From: Levilactobacillus lanxiensis
GTDB taxonomy: Bacteria > Bacillota > Bacilli > Lactobacillales > Lactobacillaceae
DNA length: 64,000 nt
Direction of reading: 5' to 3'
NCBI RefSeq assembly: GCF_016861655.1
Contig: NZ_BOLN01000007.1
Location: 124,001 to 188,000, forward strand
The notes beneath the pieces are model-generated. The model was given only the letters and a program-made list of their open reading frames with translations, was not told where the DNA came from and did not search any database. Shown piece by piece: positions 19,379 through 28,535 of the stretch (positions within the stretch are counted from its first letter, which is position 1; every line of letters starts with the position of its first letter). The position numbers and the translations under genes were made by a program.

Positions 19379-19534
19379 GGGGCGTGAAAATGGACTCAGC
19401 CGGTGGATTTCCTGAGGTTTCCTCAGGAAATGGCGACTTTGAAACTCGGTTCTCAGAGGTTCAAAGCGAGCTTGAAGACCGTTCTATGGCTTCAAGCGTC
19501 CTGCCACCAGCGTTCCGGTCCATTTTCACGCCCC
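19379..19534 (-). repeat. A-type structured repeat 2
   Basis: Perfect 17-bp ends GGGGCGTGAAAATGGAC (19379-19395) and GTCCATTTTCACGCCCC (19518-19534). Interior: a stem TTTCCTGAGG / CCTCAGGAAA, h2 CTTTGAAAC ... GGTTCAAAG, and h3 CTTGAAGACC-gttctat-GGCTTCAAG. Confidence 0.8.
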
Positions 19535-19649
19535 GGCAGGCGGAAGGCAAAGACTAGTCAAAGGTCTGAACGCAGTGAATTCAATGTCATTGGTCAAGCT
19601 GACCGGTAACGCTGGGTTAATCGCAATCGTCCATGTAGCCGATAGTGGA

Positions 19650-19771
19650 GCCGGCATTGGGAGCCTAGCCGTGTCGTTATGCTTGGCGGTTTACCGCTTA
19701 GCATAAGGGTGCTTCTGGAGACCGCTTCTCAGGCTTCAGAACGCCCCATGGCTAGAGCTCCCGGGGCTGGC
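19650..19771 (-). repeat. Divergent structured repeat (C variant)
   Basis: Arms TGGGAGC and TAGCC pair with GGCTA and GCTCCC. Interior hairpins are TTATGCT ... AGCATAA with an inner GCGG-TTTA-CCGC, and an h3-like TTCTGGAGACC-gcttctca-GGCTTCAGAA. The h2 hairpin is missing. Confidence 0.6.
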
Positions 19772-19918
19772 GCAACGGTAGGCGGAAGGCAAAGACCAGT
19801 CGAAGGTTTTAACGCAATGATAATTAACGGTCGGGTTGACCGGTGAGCTGAGGTCGGGGGACGGCTTGAGCTCACCGGTTCACCAACCGAGGAACAAATT
19901 TTAAGGAGGAAATACGGT

Positions 19919-22732
19919 ATGCGAGTGAAAGACACGCTGAACTTGGGTAAGACCAAGTTTAAGATGCGCGGTAATTTACCAGTCAAAGAAGTTGACCGGC
20001 AAAAAGCCTGGGCAGACAACAAGATTTACGAAGCCCGTCAAAAGTTAAACGAAGGGAAGCCATCATTTATTTTACATGATGGACCGCCATACGCGAACGG
20101 CCCAATCCACATGGGTCATGCGATGAACAAGATTTCTAAGGATATCATTGTTCGTTACAAGTCCATGAATGGGTTCCGTGCCCCTTACGTTCCCGGCTGG
20201 GATACGCATGGTCTGCCAATTGAACAACAGTTGACGAAGGCCGGTTACGATCGCAAGAAGATGTCCACCGCTGAGTTCCGTGACCTCTGTCGCGACTACG
20301 CGTTGAAGCAAGTTGACTTACAACGCGATGGTTTCAAACGGCTGGGTGTTGCTGCCGAATGGGACAATCCTTACCTGACCTTGAAACCAGAATTCGAGGC
20401 CGCTGAAGTCCGCGTCTTTGGTGAATTTGCCAAGCGTGGGTTGATCTACAAGGGTAAGAAGCCCGTTTACTGGTCATGGTCATCCGAATCTGCTATGGCT
20501 GAAGCCGAAGTGGAATACCACGATGTAACGTCACCATCCGCTTTCTACGGCGAAAAGGTCGTTGACGGCAAGGGTGTCTTAGACGATGACACTTACCTGG
20601 TTGTCTGGACCACGACGCCTTGGACGATTCCTGGTTCTGAAGGGATCACCATCGATGCCGGTATCGAATACGCCGTTGTTCAACCCGCTGGGGAAGACCG
20701 GAAATTCGTTTTGGCTAGCGACTTAGTGGCTGAAAATGCCGAACGTTTCGGTTGGGAAGACGTTAAAGTCTTGAAGACCGTTATGGGTCAAGACATGGAC
20801 AACATCATTGCCCAACACCCATTCATCGCTGACCGCAAGCTGGTTGTGATGTTAGGTGACTTCGTGACGACTGAAACGGGGACTGGTCTGGTTCATACCG
20901 CACCAGGTTTAGGGGAAGACGACTTTAACGTCGGCAAGCTCTACAACCTGCCCGTGTTAGTGCCCGTTAACGACCAAGGATACATGACCGCCGAAGCCGG
21001 CGAAGACTTTGAGGGTGTCTTCTACGAGGATGCCAACAAGATTGCCTTGGATAAGTTAAAGGCCAACAACGCCTTACTGAACTACATGCCATATGAACAT
21101 AGTTACCCATTTGACTGGCGGACCAAGAAGCCCGTTATCTTCCGGGCAACGCCACAATGGTTTGCATCCGTGGACAAGATCCGTGACGAAATCTTGGCTT
21201 CCTTACAAGACGTTAAGTTCCAACCGGATTGGGGCAAGCGTCGTTTGGAAAATATGATCAAGGACCGTGGCGACTGGGTCATCTCCCGTCAACGGGTCTG
21301 GGGTGTGCCACTGCCAATCTTCTATGGTGAAGACGGCGAGGCTATCATCACGCCAGAAACGGTCGACCACGTGGCTGACTTATTTGGTAAGTACGGGTCC
21401 AACATCTGGTTCAAGCGTGAAGCCAAGGACCTCTTGCCCGAAGGCTTTACCAGCGAACACTCACCAAATGGCGAATTCACGAAGGAAAACGACATCATGG
21501 ATGTTTGGTTTGACTCCGGTTCGTCTCACCAGGGTGTGCTGGCCGAACGCGACTACCTGGATTTCCCAGCTGACCTTTACCTGGAAGGTTCCGACCAATA
21601 CCGTGGCTGGTTCAACTCTAGTTTGATCACCAGTGTTGCCGCTACTGGTAAGGCGCCTTACAAGCAGGTCGTCTCACAAGGGTTCACGTTGGACAAAGAT
21701 GGGCACAAGATGTCCAAGTCCATCGGGAACACGATTGCGCCTAGTGAAATCATCCAGAAGATGGGTGCCGACATCGTGCGTCTCTGGGTAACCTCCGTGG
21801 ATACCTCAGCCGACGTCCGGGTCTCAACGGAATCCTTCGTGAAGATTTCCGACAGCTACAAGAAGCTGCGGAACACGATGCGTTACCTGTTGGCCAACAC
21901 CAGCGACTTTGATCCTGAAAAGGATGCGGTTGCCTTTGATCAGCTGACTGCCGTTGACCGGCACATGCTGTACCAACTGAATGAATTCACCAAGAGCGTC
22001 AAGGCCCACTACAACAACTTTGACTTCCTGAATATCTACAAGGAACTCATCAACTTTGTTGTCAGCGACCTGTCTGCGTTCTACCTCGACTTTGCCAAGG
22101 ATGTCCTGTACATCGAGGCCGAAGACAGTGCTGCGCGTCGTTCGATGCAGACCGTCTTCTACCAAATTGCCGTGACCTTGACCAAGTTGATCACGCCAAT
22201 CCTGCCACACACCGCCGAAGAAATCTGGGACTTCCTGAAAGAACCAGAAGACTTCGTGCAATTGGCTGAAATGCCTGCTGTGATGGACATGGATGACGCC
22301 GTTGAAGTCGAAGACGACGAACACAAATCCGCTTGGGACCACTTTATGGACCTGCGGAGCCACGTGTTGAAGGCTTTGGAAGAAGCGCGTGACGCCAAGT
22401 TGATCGGGAAGGCCGCTGAAGCCCACCTGGACTTGTACGTGGATGACGCCACTCAAAACCTCTTGGACAAGCTGAACGTGAACGTTCAACAAATCCTCTT
22501 GGTTTCCGGTTTAGACGTTGCGAAGTTGGACCAAGCCCCAGCTGACGCCTTGAGCTTTGGCGACATGGCCGTTAAGGTCTCCGCCGCTGCCGGTGAGGTC
22601 TGTGACCGTTGTCGGTTGACCAAGGAAGACGTTGGTAGCGATGCTGACTACCCACACTTCTGTGCCCGTTGTGCTGCTATCGTTCGGGCCAACTACCCTG
22701 AAACGGCAACTGAAGGTTTTGAAGAAAAATAA
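19919..22732 (+). CDS. ileS: Isoleucyl-tRNA synthetase
   Basis: 937 residues; charges tRNA-Ile in the cytoplasm. Class I motifs HMGH (64-67) and KMSKS (597-601) are intact. The CP1 editing domain (about 180-400, [14 protein letters not shown]) is present. A C-terminal zinc finger CDRC ... CARC is typical of bacterial IleS. ATG 19919 follows AAGGAGGAAA. It should be controlled by the distant T-box at 18546-18790. No nearer promoter is evident, though one could lie among the repeats. Confidence 0.98.
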   Translation: MRVKDTLNLGKTKFKMRGNLPVKEVDRQKAWADNKIYEARQKLNEGKPSFILHDGPPYANGPIHMGHAMNKISKDIIVRYKSMNGFRAPYVPGWDTHGLPIEQQLTKAGYDRKKMSTAEFRDLCRDYALKQVDLQRDGFKRLGVAAEWDNPYLTLKPEFEAAEVRVFGEFAKRGLIYKGKKPVYWSWSSESAMAEAEVEYHDVTSPSAFYGEKVVDGKGVLDDDTYLVVWTTTPWTIPGSEGITIDAGIEYAVVQPAGEDRKFVLASDLVAENAERFGWEDVKVLKTVMGQDMDNIIAQHPFIADRKLVVMLGDFVTTETGTGLVHTAPGLGEDDFNVGKLYNLPVLVPVNDQGYMTAEAGEDFEGVFYEDANKIALDKLKANNALLNYMPYEHSYPFDWRTKKPVIFRATPQWFASVDKIRDEILASLQDVKFQPDWGKRRLENMIKDRGDWVISRQRVWGVPLPIFYGEDGEAIITPETVDHVADLFGKYGSNIWFKREAKDLLPEGFTSEHSPNGEFTKENDIMDVWFDSGSSHQGVLAERDYLDFPADLYLEGSDQYRGWFNSSLITSVAATGKAPYKQVVSQGFTLDKDGHKMSKSIGNTIAPSEIIQKMGADIVRLWVTSVDTSADVRVSTESFVKISDSYKKLRNTMRYLLANTSDFDPEKDAVAFDQLTAVDRHMLYQLNEFTKSVKAHYNNFDFLNIYKELINFVVSDLSAFYLDFAKDVLYIEAEDSAARRSMQTVFYQIAVTLTKLITPILPHTAEEIWDFLKEPEDFVQLAEMPAVMDMDDAVEVEDDEHKSAWDHFMDLRSHVLKALEEARDAKLIGKAAEAHLDLYVDDATQNLLDKLNVNVQQILLVSGLDVAKLDQAPADALSFGDMAVKVSAAAGEVCDRCRLTKEDVGSDADYPHFCARCAAIVRANYPETATEGFEEK

Positions 22733-22751
22733 GCTTAACCGCTAATTTTAA

Positions 22752-22792
22752 AAGTCCCATCACTGGCATGCCGTCGGTGGTGGGGCTTTTTT
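22752..22792 (+). terminator. Terminator after ileS
   Basis: AGTCCCATCAC pairs with GTGGTGGGGCT (with G-U pairs), followed by TTTTTT. Confidence 0.85.
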
Positions 22793-22844
22793 AGGTAAAA
22801 TTTGGTGAACCGAGTGCCGGACCGTACCGCCTAAGAACCATTGT

Positions 22845-22873
22845 TTGCGGTCGACCGTTCAAGCGAGTATAAT
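22845..22873 (+). promoter_or_regulatory. Promoter of the cold-shock gene
   Basis: TTGCGG, 17-base spacer, TATAAT (22868-22873); the start codon lies 27 bases downstream. Confidence 0.7.
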
Positions 22874-22899
22874 TTGCACTATGTATGGGAGGGAACACG

Positions 22900-23124
22900 A
22901 TGTTAACTGGAAAAGTAAAGAGTTACAATGAACAACGCGGTTTTGGCTTCATCACCACGCCCGCAGACGGCGACATCTTCGTGTACTACACGGCCATCGT
23001 CGGGGAAGGGTTCAAAAAGTTAGAAGCTGGTCAGACCGTGCAATTTGTGATTGTTCAAGGCATGCGTGGCCTCCAAGCGGCAAAGGTAACGCCCGTTGTG
23101 ACGGGTAGTACTGAGGAGGCTTAG
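22900..23124 (+). CDS. Cold-shock domain protein with variant RNP2
   Basis: 74 residues; single cold-shock OB-fold binding single-stranded nucleic acid. RNP1 is RGFGFI. RNP2, usually VFVHFSAI, reads IFVYYTAI, with His and Phe replaced by Tyr. ATG 22900 is preferred over ATG 22885 because GGGAGGGAA (22887-22895) sits just before it. The A/T-light, 9-residue C-terminal extension VTGSTEEA is unusual. It is cotranscribed with the Nudix gene two bases downstream. Confidence 0.88.
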   Translation: MLTGKVKSYNEQRGFGFITTPADGDIFVYYTAIVGEGFKKLEAGQTVQFVIVQGMRGLQAAKVTPVVTGSTEEA

Positions 23125-23126
23125 GC

Positions 23127-23669
23127 ATGGACTTAGAAGAGCACGTTGAATCGACCGAGGAACTGTATGACGGTGTGATCGTGAAGCTGGAACGTCAGCG
23201 GGTCCGCCTACCAAATGGGGATACGGCTTCGAGAGAAATTGTGCGTCACGCGGGTGCCGTGGGCATTTTAGCGTTGACGGATGATCATAAAATGATTTTG
23301 GAACGGCAATGGCGCGCGCCCATCGCAGCGGCCACGTTGGAAATTCCAGCTGGTAAATTAGACAGCCGGGACGCTGATAACGTGGAACATGCAGTGATGC
23401 GCGAGCTCAACGAAGAAATTCGTTACCAACCGGGCCAGTTAAAACGGATTACCGGATTTTATTCTAGCGTCGGTTTTTCTGATGAATACATGACGCTCTT
23501 TTTGGCGACTGATTTGAAACCCGTCACGACCGAATTACCCCGGGACCAAGGAGAAAACTTGGAACTGTTGACGGTGACCAAGGAAGAAGCCCAGGCCATG
23601 ATTGACCGCGGCGAAATCAGCGACGCGAAGACAATTACGGCCATCTATTACTGGTTATTACAGAAGTAG
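23127..23669 (+). CDS. nudF: Nudix hydrolase, probable ADP-ribose pyrophosphatase
   Basis: 180 residues. Probably hydrolyses ADP-ribose to AMP and ribose 5-phosphate. Nudix-box core residues are present in GKLDSRDADNVEHAVMRELN and the following EEI. The RELNEE metal-binding part is intact, while the usual TG after it is IR. The upstream LERQWRAPIAAATLEIPAG is typical of the NudF subfamily. Read from GAGGAGG; ends one base before the next reading frame. Confidence 0.88.
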   Translation: MDLEEHVESTEELYDGVIVKLERQRVRLPNGDTASREIVRHAGAVGILALTDDHKMILERQWRAPIAAATLEIPAGKLDSRDADNVEHAVMRELNEEIRYQPGQLKRITGFYSSVGFSDEYMTLFLATDLKPVTTELPRDQGENLELLTVTKEEAQAMIDRGEISDAKTITAIYYWLLQK

Positions 23670-23678
23670 GTGACAGCA

Positions 23679-23969
23679 ATGCGTTCAGACGATGAACAAG
23701 ATAGTCCGAAGACCCGCGCCGATTACCGACGGGAGCAGGAGCGTGCTGAGCAAGAATTCCAGGAACGCGACCGCAAACGGGTGCAAGTCGAAAAGGAATA
23801 TGCCCGCACGCACGGTGGCGAAACGCCCAGTGACGACGAGCCCACTGAACAACGGGTCAATCCCGTGGACAGCAAACAGCAACGGCTAGGACGACGGCTC
23901 AATTGGGCGATCTTCTGGCTGGTGCTTTTGATTATTGCGGTTTACCTCATCCTCTTCTTCCTCGACTAA
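23679..23969 (+). CDS. Single-pass membrane protein, MacP-like
   Basis: 96 residues. A highly charged cytoplasmic region (DYRREQERAEQEFQERDRKR) is followed by one C-terminal transmembrane helix (about 74-95, NWAIFWLVLLIIAVYLILFFL). ATG 23679 is preceded by TAGGTGA. The position between nudF and mtnN matches that of MacP in streptococci, the phosphoprotein that activates the class A synthase PBP2a. I infer a MacP-type role from synteny and topology, not from sequence identity. Confidence 0.65.
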   Translation: MRSDDEQDSPKTRADYRREQERAEQEFQERDRKRVQVEKEYARTHGGETPSDDEPTEQRVNPVDSKQQRLGRRLNWAIFWLVLLIIAVYLILFFLD

Positions 23970-24183
23970 GCTTTAACTTGCTTTGCCGCCGACAGCTGGC
24001 AAGCCCGCCACCCTGTGGGGCAACCCCTGAAGCCTGAGAAGCGGTCTTCAGAGGCGCTTTGAACCTCGAAAGTCACGAGTTTCAAAGTCGTCCCGTGCTG
24101 TAAGGCCGGGAAAATCACCCGACCAAACAGCACCGACACAGGGTTCTGGGCTTACCAGCTTTACGGCTAAGACAGGTTAAAGC
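23970..24183 (+). repeat. B-type structured repeat before mtnN
   Basis: Outer arms GCTTTAAC..TTGCC pair with GGC ... GTTAAAGC. The next stem is AGCTGG-AAGCCC / GGGCTT-CCAGCT, quite different from other copies yet fully paired. h1 CGGG-aaaatca-CCCG; h3 top GCC-tgagaa-GCGGTCT. It starts at the MacP-like stop codon. Confidence 0.8.
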
Positions 24184-24353
24184 CACCGGTTTCTGGTGGT
24201 TGGTTTGTAGGAGTGAGTTAAGGTGTGAGTGAGGCTAGGCTAACAGGGATGAGGCTGTGTATTTATATGGAATATACCATCTCACCTTTTAAAATTAATG
24301 GATAGTAGTGACTCGCAATCACTGGTGTCGGGTTAAACCGGTGTGAGCCGTGA

Positions 24354-24510
24354 GGGCAGTGAAAATGGGCTCAGCCGGGGGATTTTCCAAGGGTTTTACT
24401 TGGAAAATGGCGACTTTGAAACGCGTTTTTGGCGGTTCAAAGCGAGTCTGAAGACCGCTTTTTGGCTTCAGGCGTCCTGCCCCCAGCGTTCCGGCCCATT
24501 TTCACTGCCC
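24354..24510 (-). repeat. A-type structured repeat 3
   Basis: Perfect 17-bp ends GGGCAGTGAAAATGGGC (24354-24370) and GCCCATTTTCACTGCCC (24494-24510). Interior: ATTTTCCAAG / CTTGGAAAAT, CTTTGAAAC..GGTTCAAAG and CTGAAGACC..GGCTTCAG. Confidence 0.82.
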
Positions 24511-24583
24511 GGTAAGGCGCCATCACCCGTAGTTTAACCCGTAAAACAATGTAAGACAAAACGAATAGGAGTGGACACACAAT

Positions 24584-25276
24584 ATGACATTTGGTATTCT
24601 CTGCGCCATGGAAGAAGAAATTAAAGAACTGCACGAAGCTCTGGAAAACGCTCAAACCACGAGCATTCACGGCTTGGAATTTTATCAAGGCACGATTCAT
24701 GGGCAATCCGTTGTCCTGGTTCGTTCCGGTATTGGTAAAGTTGAAGCCGGCTTGACCACGGCACTGTTGATCACCCAATTTGACGTCGATATCGTTATCA
24801 ACTCGGGTTCAGCCGGTGCCTTGGCACCTGACCTGAACATCGGTGACGTGGTCGTTTCCACCGAAACGGCTTACCATGATGCCGACGCCCGGGCCTTTGG
24901 CTACGAATACGGCCAATTGCCCCAACAGCCAGCGCGGTTTGAAGCGTCCAAAGAATGGGGCGAAAAGATCGTGGCGGCCGCTGCGGATACCGGTTTGAAG
25001 ACAAAATTAGGCCTGATTGTTTCCGGTGACCAATTCTTGAATAGTCCTGAAACCATTAAGGACATTATGGGTCACTTCCCAGATGCTTTGTCTGGTGAAA
25101 TGGAAGGGGCCGCTGTTGGTCAAGTGGCGCATCAATTTGACGTGCCATACGTGGTCGTTCGGGCCATGTCCGACAACGCCGACAACGATTCCGGCGTAAA
25201 CTTTGACGACTTTATTATTGACGCGGGGCACCGCTCTGCACAAATGTTATTAGCCTTGTTAGCAGCACAGAACTAA
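24584..25276 (+). CDS. mtnN: 5'-methylthioadenosine/S-adenosylhomocysteine nucleosidase
   Basis: 230 residues. Cleaves the glycosidic bond of SAH and MTA, feeding methyl-cycle recycling and AI-2 precursor formation. Motifs: CAMEEEI (catalytic Glu near 12), NSGSAGAL, VSGDQFLN, GEMEGAAVGQVA (catalytic Glu near 173) and VRAMSDNADND (catalytic Asp near 196). ATG 24584 follows AGGAGTG. The cysteine desulfurase follows 25 bases later. Confidence 0.96.
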   Translation: MTFGILCAMEEEIKELHEALENAQTTSIHGLEFYQGTIHGQSVVLVRSGIGKVEAGLTTALLITQFDVDIVINSGSAGALAPDLNIGDVVVSTETAYHDADARAFGYEYGQLPQQPARFEASKEWGEKIVAAAADTGLKTKLGLIVSGDQFLNSPETIKDIMGHFPDALSGEMEGAAVGQVAHQFDVPYVVVRAMSDNADNDSGVNFDDFIIDAGHRSAQMLLALLAAQN

Positions 25277-25301
25277 CTCGGCTCTTCAGGAGGTTTTTAG
25301 G

Positions 25302-26498
25302 GTGCAAGAGATTCACATTGATAACAGTAATGCCGTCCGGGAAATCTACCTGGACAACGCCGCCACCACACCGATGGCGCCAGAGGTTTTAAATGAAATG
25401 GTCGACAAGATGGCTAACGTGTACGGCAACGCCTCAACCCTGTATGGTTTGGGTCGGCAAGCACACACGGTCATGGAAAACAGTCGCCAGGTGATCGCCA
25501 AAAGCATCAATGCGGCTCACGATGAAGAAATCATCTTCACCAGTGGTGGGAGTGAAAGTGACAACACGGCCATTACCCAAACCGCGTTGACGCGTCAATC
25601 CTTAGGCAAACACATCATTACCACCGAGATTGAACACGAAGCCGTGCTCCGGCCGTTACATGCGTTGGAGGAACAAGGCTTTGACGTGACCTATTTGCCA
25701 GTCGACGAACAGGGACGCATCAGCCTGGACGACTTCAAGGCAGCCTTGCGTGATGACACGATTCTGGTGACCATCATGATGGGGAACAACGAAGTCGGCA
25801 GTCGCATGCCGATTCACGAAATTGGGGAGATTTTAAAGGACCATCAAGCGTGGTTCCACACCGATGCCGTGCAGGCTTACGGGTCACTCGACATCGACGT
25901 GCAACGCGACCACATCGACATGCTCTCGACGTCCGCGCACAAGATCAACGGACCCAAGATGATTGGCTTCCTGTACAAACGTGAAGGCGTGAACTTCCCC
26001 AGCTTGATCAAGGGTGGCGACCAGGAAGAGAAGCGGCGTGCGGGGACGGAAAATGTGCCCGCCATCGCTGGGATGGCCGTGGCCGCTAAGCTGTTGACGC
26101 CGGAAGTGAAGGCTGAAAAGCGGGCCCGGTTCCACGGTTTCAAGCAACAGGTCGTTGACGGTCTGACCAAAAATGGCGTGGACTTTGCCATCAACGGCTC
26201 ACTGGAAGGCGAGAACCTGGAGCACGTCTTAAACATCTGGATCAAGGGAATCTCAACCTACGTGATGCAAACCAACCTGGACTTGGCGGGCATCGCCGTT
26301 TCTGGGGGATCTGCCTGCACGGCCGGGTCAATCGAACCATCACATGTGTTGACCGCCATGTTTGGCGCCGACAGTCCCCGCATTGCGGAGTCGATTCGGT
26401 TATCCTTTGGTTCACAAACGACGAGCGACGACATTGACGCGTTCATTAAGAACGTTAGTGCCATCGTGAAGCGACTTTCAAAGAACGAGGTGAAGTAA
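25302..26498 (+). CDS. iscS: Cysteine desulfurase (tRNA-thiolation type)
   Basis: 398 residues; PLP enzyme that takes sulfur from cysteine as enzyme persulfide. YLDNAATTPM, the PLP lysine in TSAHKINGPKMIGFLY, and the catalytic cysteine in SGGSACTAGS identify an IscS/NifS fold. GTG 25302 follows CAGGAGG (25288-25294). Genes of this type paired with DUF1831 normally supply sulfur to MnmA; here mnmA lies 6 kb downstream. Called iscS loosely; in B. subtilis the counterpart is yrvO. Confidence 0.93.
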   Translation: MQEIHIDNSNAVREIYLDNAATTPMAPEVLNEMVDKMANVYGNASTLYGLGRQAHTVMENSRQVIAKSINAAHDEEIIFTSGGSESDNTAITQTALTRQSLGKHIITTEIEHEAVLRPLHALEEQGFDVTYLPVDEQGRISLDDFKAALRDDTILVTIMMGNNEVGSRMPIHEIGEILKDHQAWFHTDAVQAYGSLDIDVQRDHIDMLSTSAHKINGPKMIGFLYKREGVNFPSLIKGGDQEEKRRAGTENVPAIAGMAVAAKLLTPEVKAEKRARFHGFKQQVVDGLTKNGVDFAINGSLEGENLEHVLNIWIKGISTYVMQTNLDLAGIAVSGGSACTAGSIEPSHVLTAMFGADSPRIAESIRLSFGSQTTSDDIDAFIKNVSAIVKRLSKNEVK

Positions 26499-26499
26499 C

Positions 26500-26841
26500 A
26501 TGTTATTTGAAAAAGAAATGAAAATCACGGGTGACACGGATACTTACGAATTGCACCCAAATATTAAGGCTTACGCGTTGAAGGACGTGGGTTTCCAAGT
26601 CTCCAACGCCGGTAACTACACGCTGGAACGGTCAGTTGACCCAACGTCCCCTTATAACAAGAACCAAATGTTAAAGGTCGTCGTGGCCAAGGACCTCAGC
26701 GGGTTCAAGATGTCCACGACCAACGCCTCCGGTAACGCCCGCGTCAACATTTTCAAGGGCACCCACGCCGAGGGTAACGTGGAACAGTATCATTTCATTC
26801 TGCAAAACCTGATTGACCGGGAAATTTTACAGAAGAAGTAA
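26500..26841 (+). CDS. DUF1831 family protein
   Basis: 113 residues, one base after the cysteine desulfurase. It matches the DUF1831 family found in lactobacilli between the desulfurase and mnmA (LHPNIKAYALKDVGF, YTLERSVDPTSPYN, LKVVVAKDL, VNIFKG). A role in sulfur transfer or complex assembly is inferred from constant gene order. No cysteine is present in this copy, so it cannot itself carry a persulfide. Confidence 0.88.
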   Translation: MLFEKEMKITGDTDTYELHPNIKAYALKDVGFQVSNAGNYTLERSVDPTSPYNKNQMLKVVVAKDLSGFKMSTTNASGNARVNIFKGTHAEGNVEQYHFILQNLIDREILQKK

Positions 26842-26851
26842 AGCATCTAAC

Positions 26852-26881
26852 GTGGTTCTCTCCGGAGAGCCACTTTTTTTT
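26852..26881 (+). terminator. Terminator after DUF1831
   Basis: GTGGTTCTC / GGAGAGCCAC with a tight loop, followed by eight T. Confidence 0.85.
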
Positions 26882-26911
26882 CGAAAAAAATTAAGTTGGT
26901 GGGAAAGGGTT

Positions 26912-27101
26912 GTTCCCGGCGGCGAATTCAAGATGCCCTGCTGTGGGGCACGACTCCGGCCTGAGAAGCGGTCCTACGTCTCGTCTTGAAGCCTCGCAAA
27001 GCCCACGAGTTTCCAAGGTCGTCCCATGCTCTAGGCTGAGTGAAGGAACCTCAGCCAAGACCATCGACACAGCAGGTCACCTTGATTCGCCTCTGGTCAC
27101 T
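26912..27101 (+). repeat. B-type structured repeat after DUF1831
   Basis: Ends GTTCCCGGCGGCG and CGCCTCTGGTCAC. Closing stem GGCGAATTCAAG ... CCTGCTGTG pairs with CACAGCAGG ... CTTGATTCGCC. h1 GGCTGAG-tgaagga-CCTCAGCC; h3 top GCC-tgagaa-GCGGTC. Confidence 0.8.
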
Positions 27102-27421
27102 CATGGTAGTTGTTGAATTTTAGCGAGGTGAACGTAGATTTGCATGTGGGTGTAGTTTGGTTGGGTGACTTAAATTCTTTATGTAGTAAGTAAGGGATAG
27201 TGAGTTGGCGGAGCGTCAATTCTCGGTCAATCCAAACGCCTCAATTCTGTCCGATAATAAACATACATGCTAAACTGTTGATTATAAGAACGAGGTTCGC
27301 TATCATGACAGTAATGGCAGTCAAATTGTTGATACTTAGCTGGTCTCAAACGTGCAATCAATCAGATGGTTGAGGGCAGACACGATTACAGGCAGGATTA
27401 TTATTGTCTAAGGAACAGTCA
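27102..27421. other. Spacer between two convergent repeats
   Basis: 320 bases, richer in A/T than the repeats. It contains no ORF with a ribosome binding site and no transposase trace. A candidate promoter for the acetyltransferase genes may lie here, but I could not fix one. Confidence 0.35.
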
Positions 27422-27648
27422 ACTGAGGGCTACCATGTCAGTAACCAGAGGTAGATCAAGATGAACAGCTGTGTCGATGGTCTAAGCTGAGTGATTTACT
27501 CTCAGCTTAGAGCATGGGGGCGACCTTTGAGACCGCACTGTGGCTCAAAGTCGAGGTGGAAGCCCGTTTCTCAGGCTGGAACCGACCCCACAGCAGGGCA
27601 TCTTGAATCTGCCGTCGGGAACGGGAATAACATACTAGCCACCTCAGT
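27422..27648 (-). repeat. B-type structured repeat before the acetyltransferases
   Basis: Outer arms ACTGAGG-GCTA-ATGT and ACAT-CTAGCC-CCTCAGT pair. Closing stem AGATCAAGATG / CATCTTGAATCT. h1 AGCTGAG / CTCAGCT; h2 CTTTGAGACC / GGCTCAAAG. Confidence 0.78.
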
Positions 27649-27686
27649 AAACCATCCGTGAACGCGTAGATTTGGGGGAATGTATT

Positions 27687-28535
27687 GTGAATGAAATTGC
27701 GGGCGTCACCTTTTTCCAACGAGACCTGACCTATCCTACGAACCGTAATCGGCTACGGCTCCTGTACTCTAAACCGGTGAATGCGTTATTCCGGGAGCAC
27801 CGCGTCTATAGCGAGATTCACTCGCAGGACAGTCGATTTAAAATTGATCAGGACAAAATTTTCTTTGGCAATCAGGCCGTGATCGAACCCTACACGGCGT
27901 TTGGTCGGGGCGCGGCCTTTCATTCGATGGGGGCGTTCAGTTATTCCTGGAGCGTGCTGCCGGTCAACACGGTGGTCGGGCGCTACTCGTCGATTGCGGC
28001 GGGGTCGAGCGTGATGAACGTGGACCACGCGCTGCACCACTTCACGACCTCGAGCCTGACGTTTGACCACTACCATCAGCCGTTCAACGACTACTTGGCG
28101 GACCATCCTGCCTCTAAATTTGATAGCATCGGCCAGGATGGCATGTATCAGATTAAGCCGGTGGTGATTGGCAACGACGTGTGGATCGGCAAGGGGTGTG
28201 TGTTTGGCAACAAGGGCATCGTGGTCAACGACGGGGCAGTTATCGCCGCGGGGTCGCTGGTAACCAAGGACGTGCCGCCGTATGCGGTCGTTGGCGGGTG
28301 GCCGGCCAAGGTCATCAAGTTCCGCTTTGACTTTGCGACGATTCATGAGCTGATGGCGTTGAAATGGTGGCAGTATGATTTCGGCCAATTCGGCGACATT
28401 GAGGTCCAAGAGGACATTGGTCAGTTTATCGAGAAGATTCGGGCAGCGGAGGCGGCTGGCACGCTGGTTCCTTACGCGCCAGCCCCCTTGACGCTGGCGG
28501 ACGTTCAGGCAGCGACGGAACGGGAGGAAGCCTAA
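27687..28535 (+). CDS. Hexapeptide-repeat acetyltransferase, copy 1
   Basis: 282 residues. GTG 27687 is chosen because GGGGGAA (27675-27681) lies just upstream. After ~65 residues of N-terminal extension comes a left-handed beta-helix with hexapeptide repeats: GNQAVIEPYTAFGRG, VNTVVGRYSSIAAGSSVMN, IGNDVWIGKGCVF, VVNDGAVIAAGSLVTKDVPP and YAVVGGWPAKVIKFRF. The likely catalytic His is in NVDHALHHFTTS. It resembles the CatB/Vat xenobiotic and polysaccharide O-acetyltransferases, using acetyl-CoA. Substrate unknown. The next gene is a tandem paralogue. Confidence 0.85.
   Translation: MNEIAGVTFFQRDLTYPTNRNRLRLLYSKPVNALFREHRVYSEIHSQDSRFKIDQDKIFFGNQAVIEPYTAFGRGAAFHSMGAFSYSWSVLPVNTVVGRYSSIAAGSSVMNVDHALHHFTTSSLTFDHYHQPFNDYLADHPASKFDSIGQDGMYQIKPVVIGNDVWIGKGCVFGNKGIVVNDGAVIAAGSLVTKDVPPYAVVGGWPAKVIKFRFDFATIHELMALKWWQYDFGQFGDIEVQEDIGQFIEKIRAAEAAGTLVPYAPAPLTLADVQAATEREEA

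Noticed and set aside
18587-19415. Several ORFs of 60-190 codons on both strands before ileS
   Set aside because: They lie in T-box and repeat sequence, lack ribosome binding sites and arise because stop codons are rare in G/C-rich structured repeats.
21824-22492. 222-codon antisense ORF within ileS
   Set aside because: Shadow of a conserved essential gene; no binding site or familiar domain.
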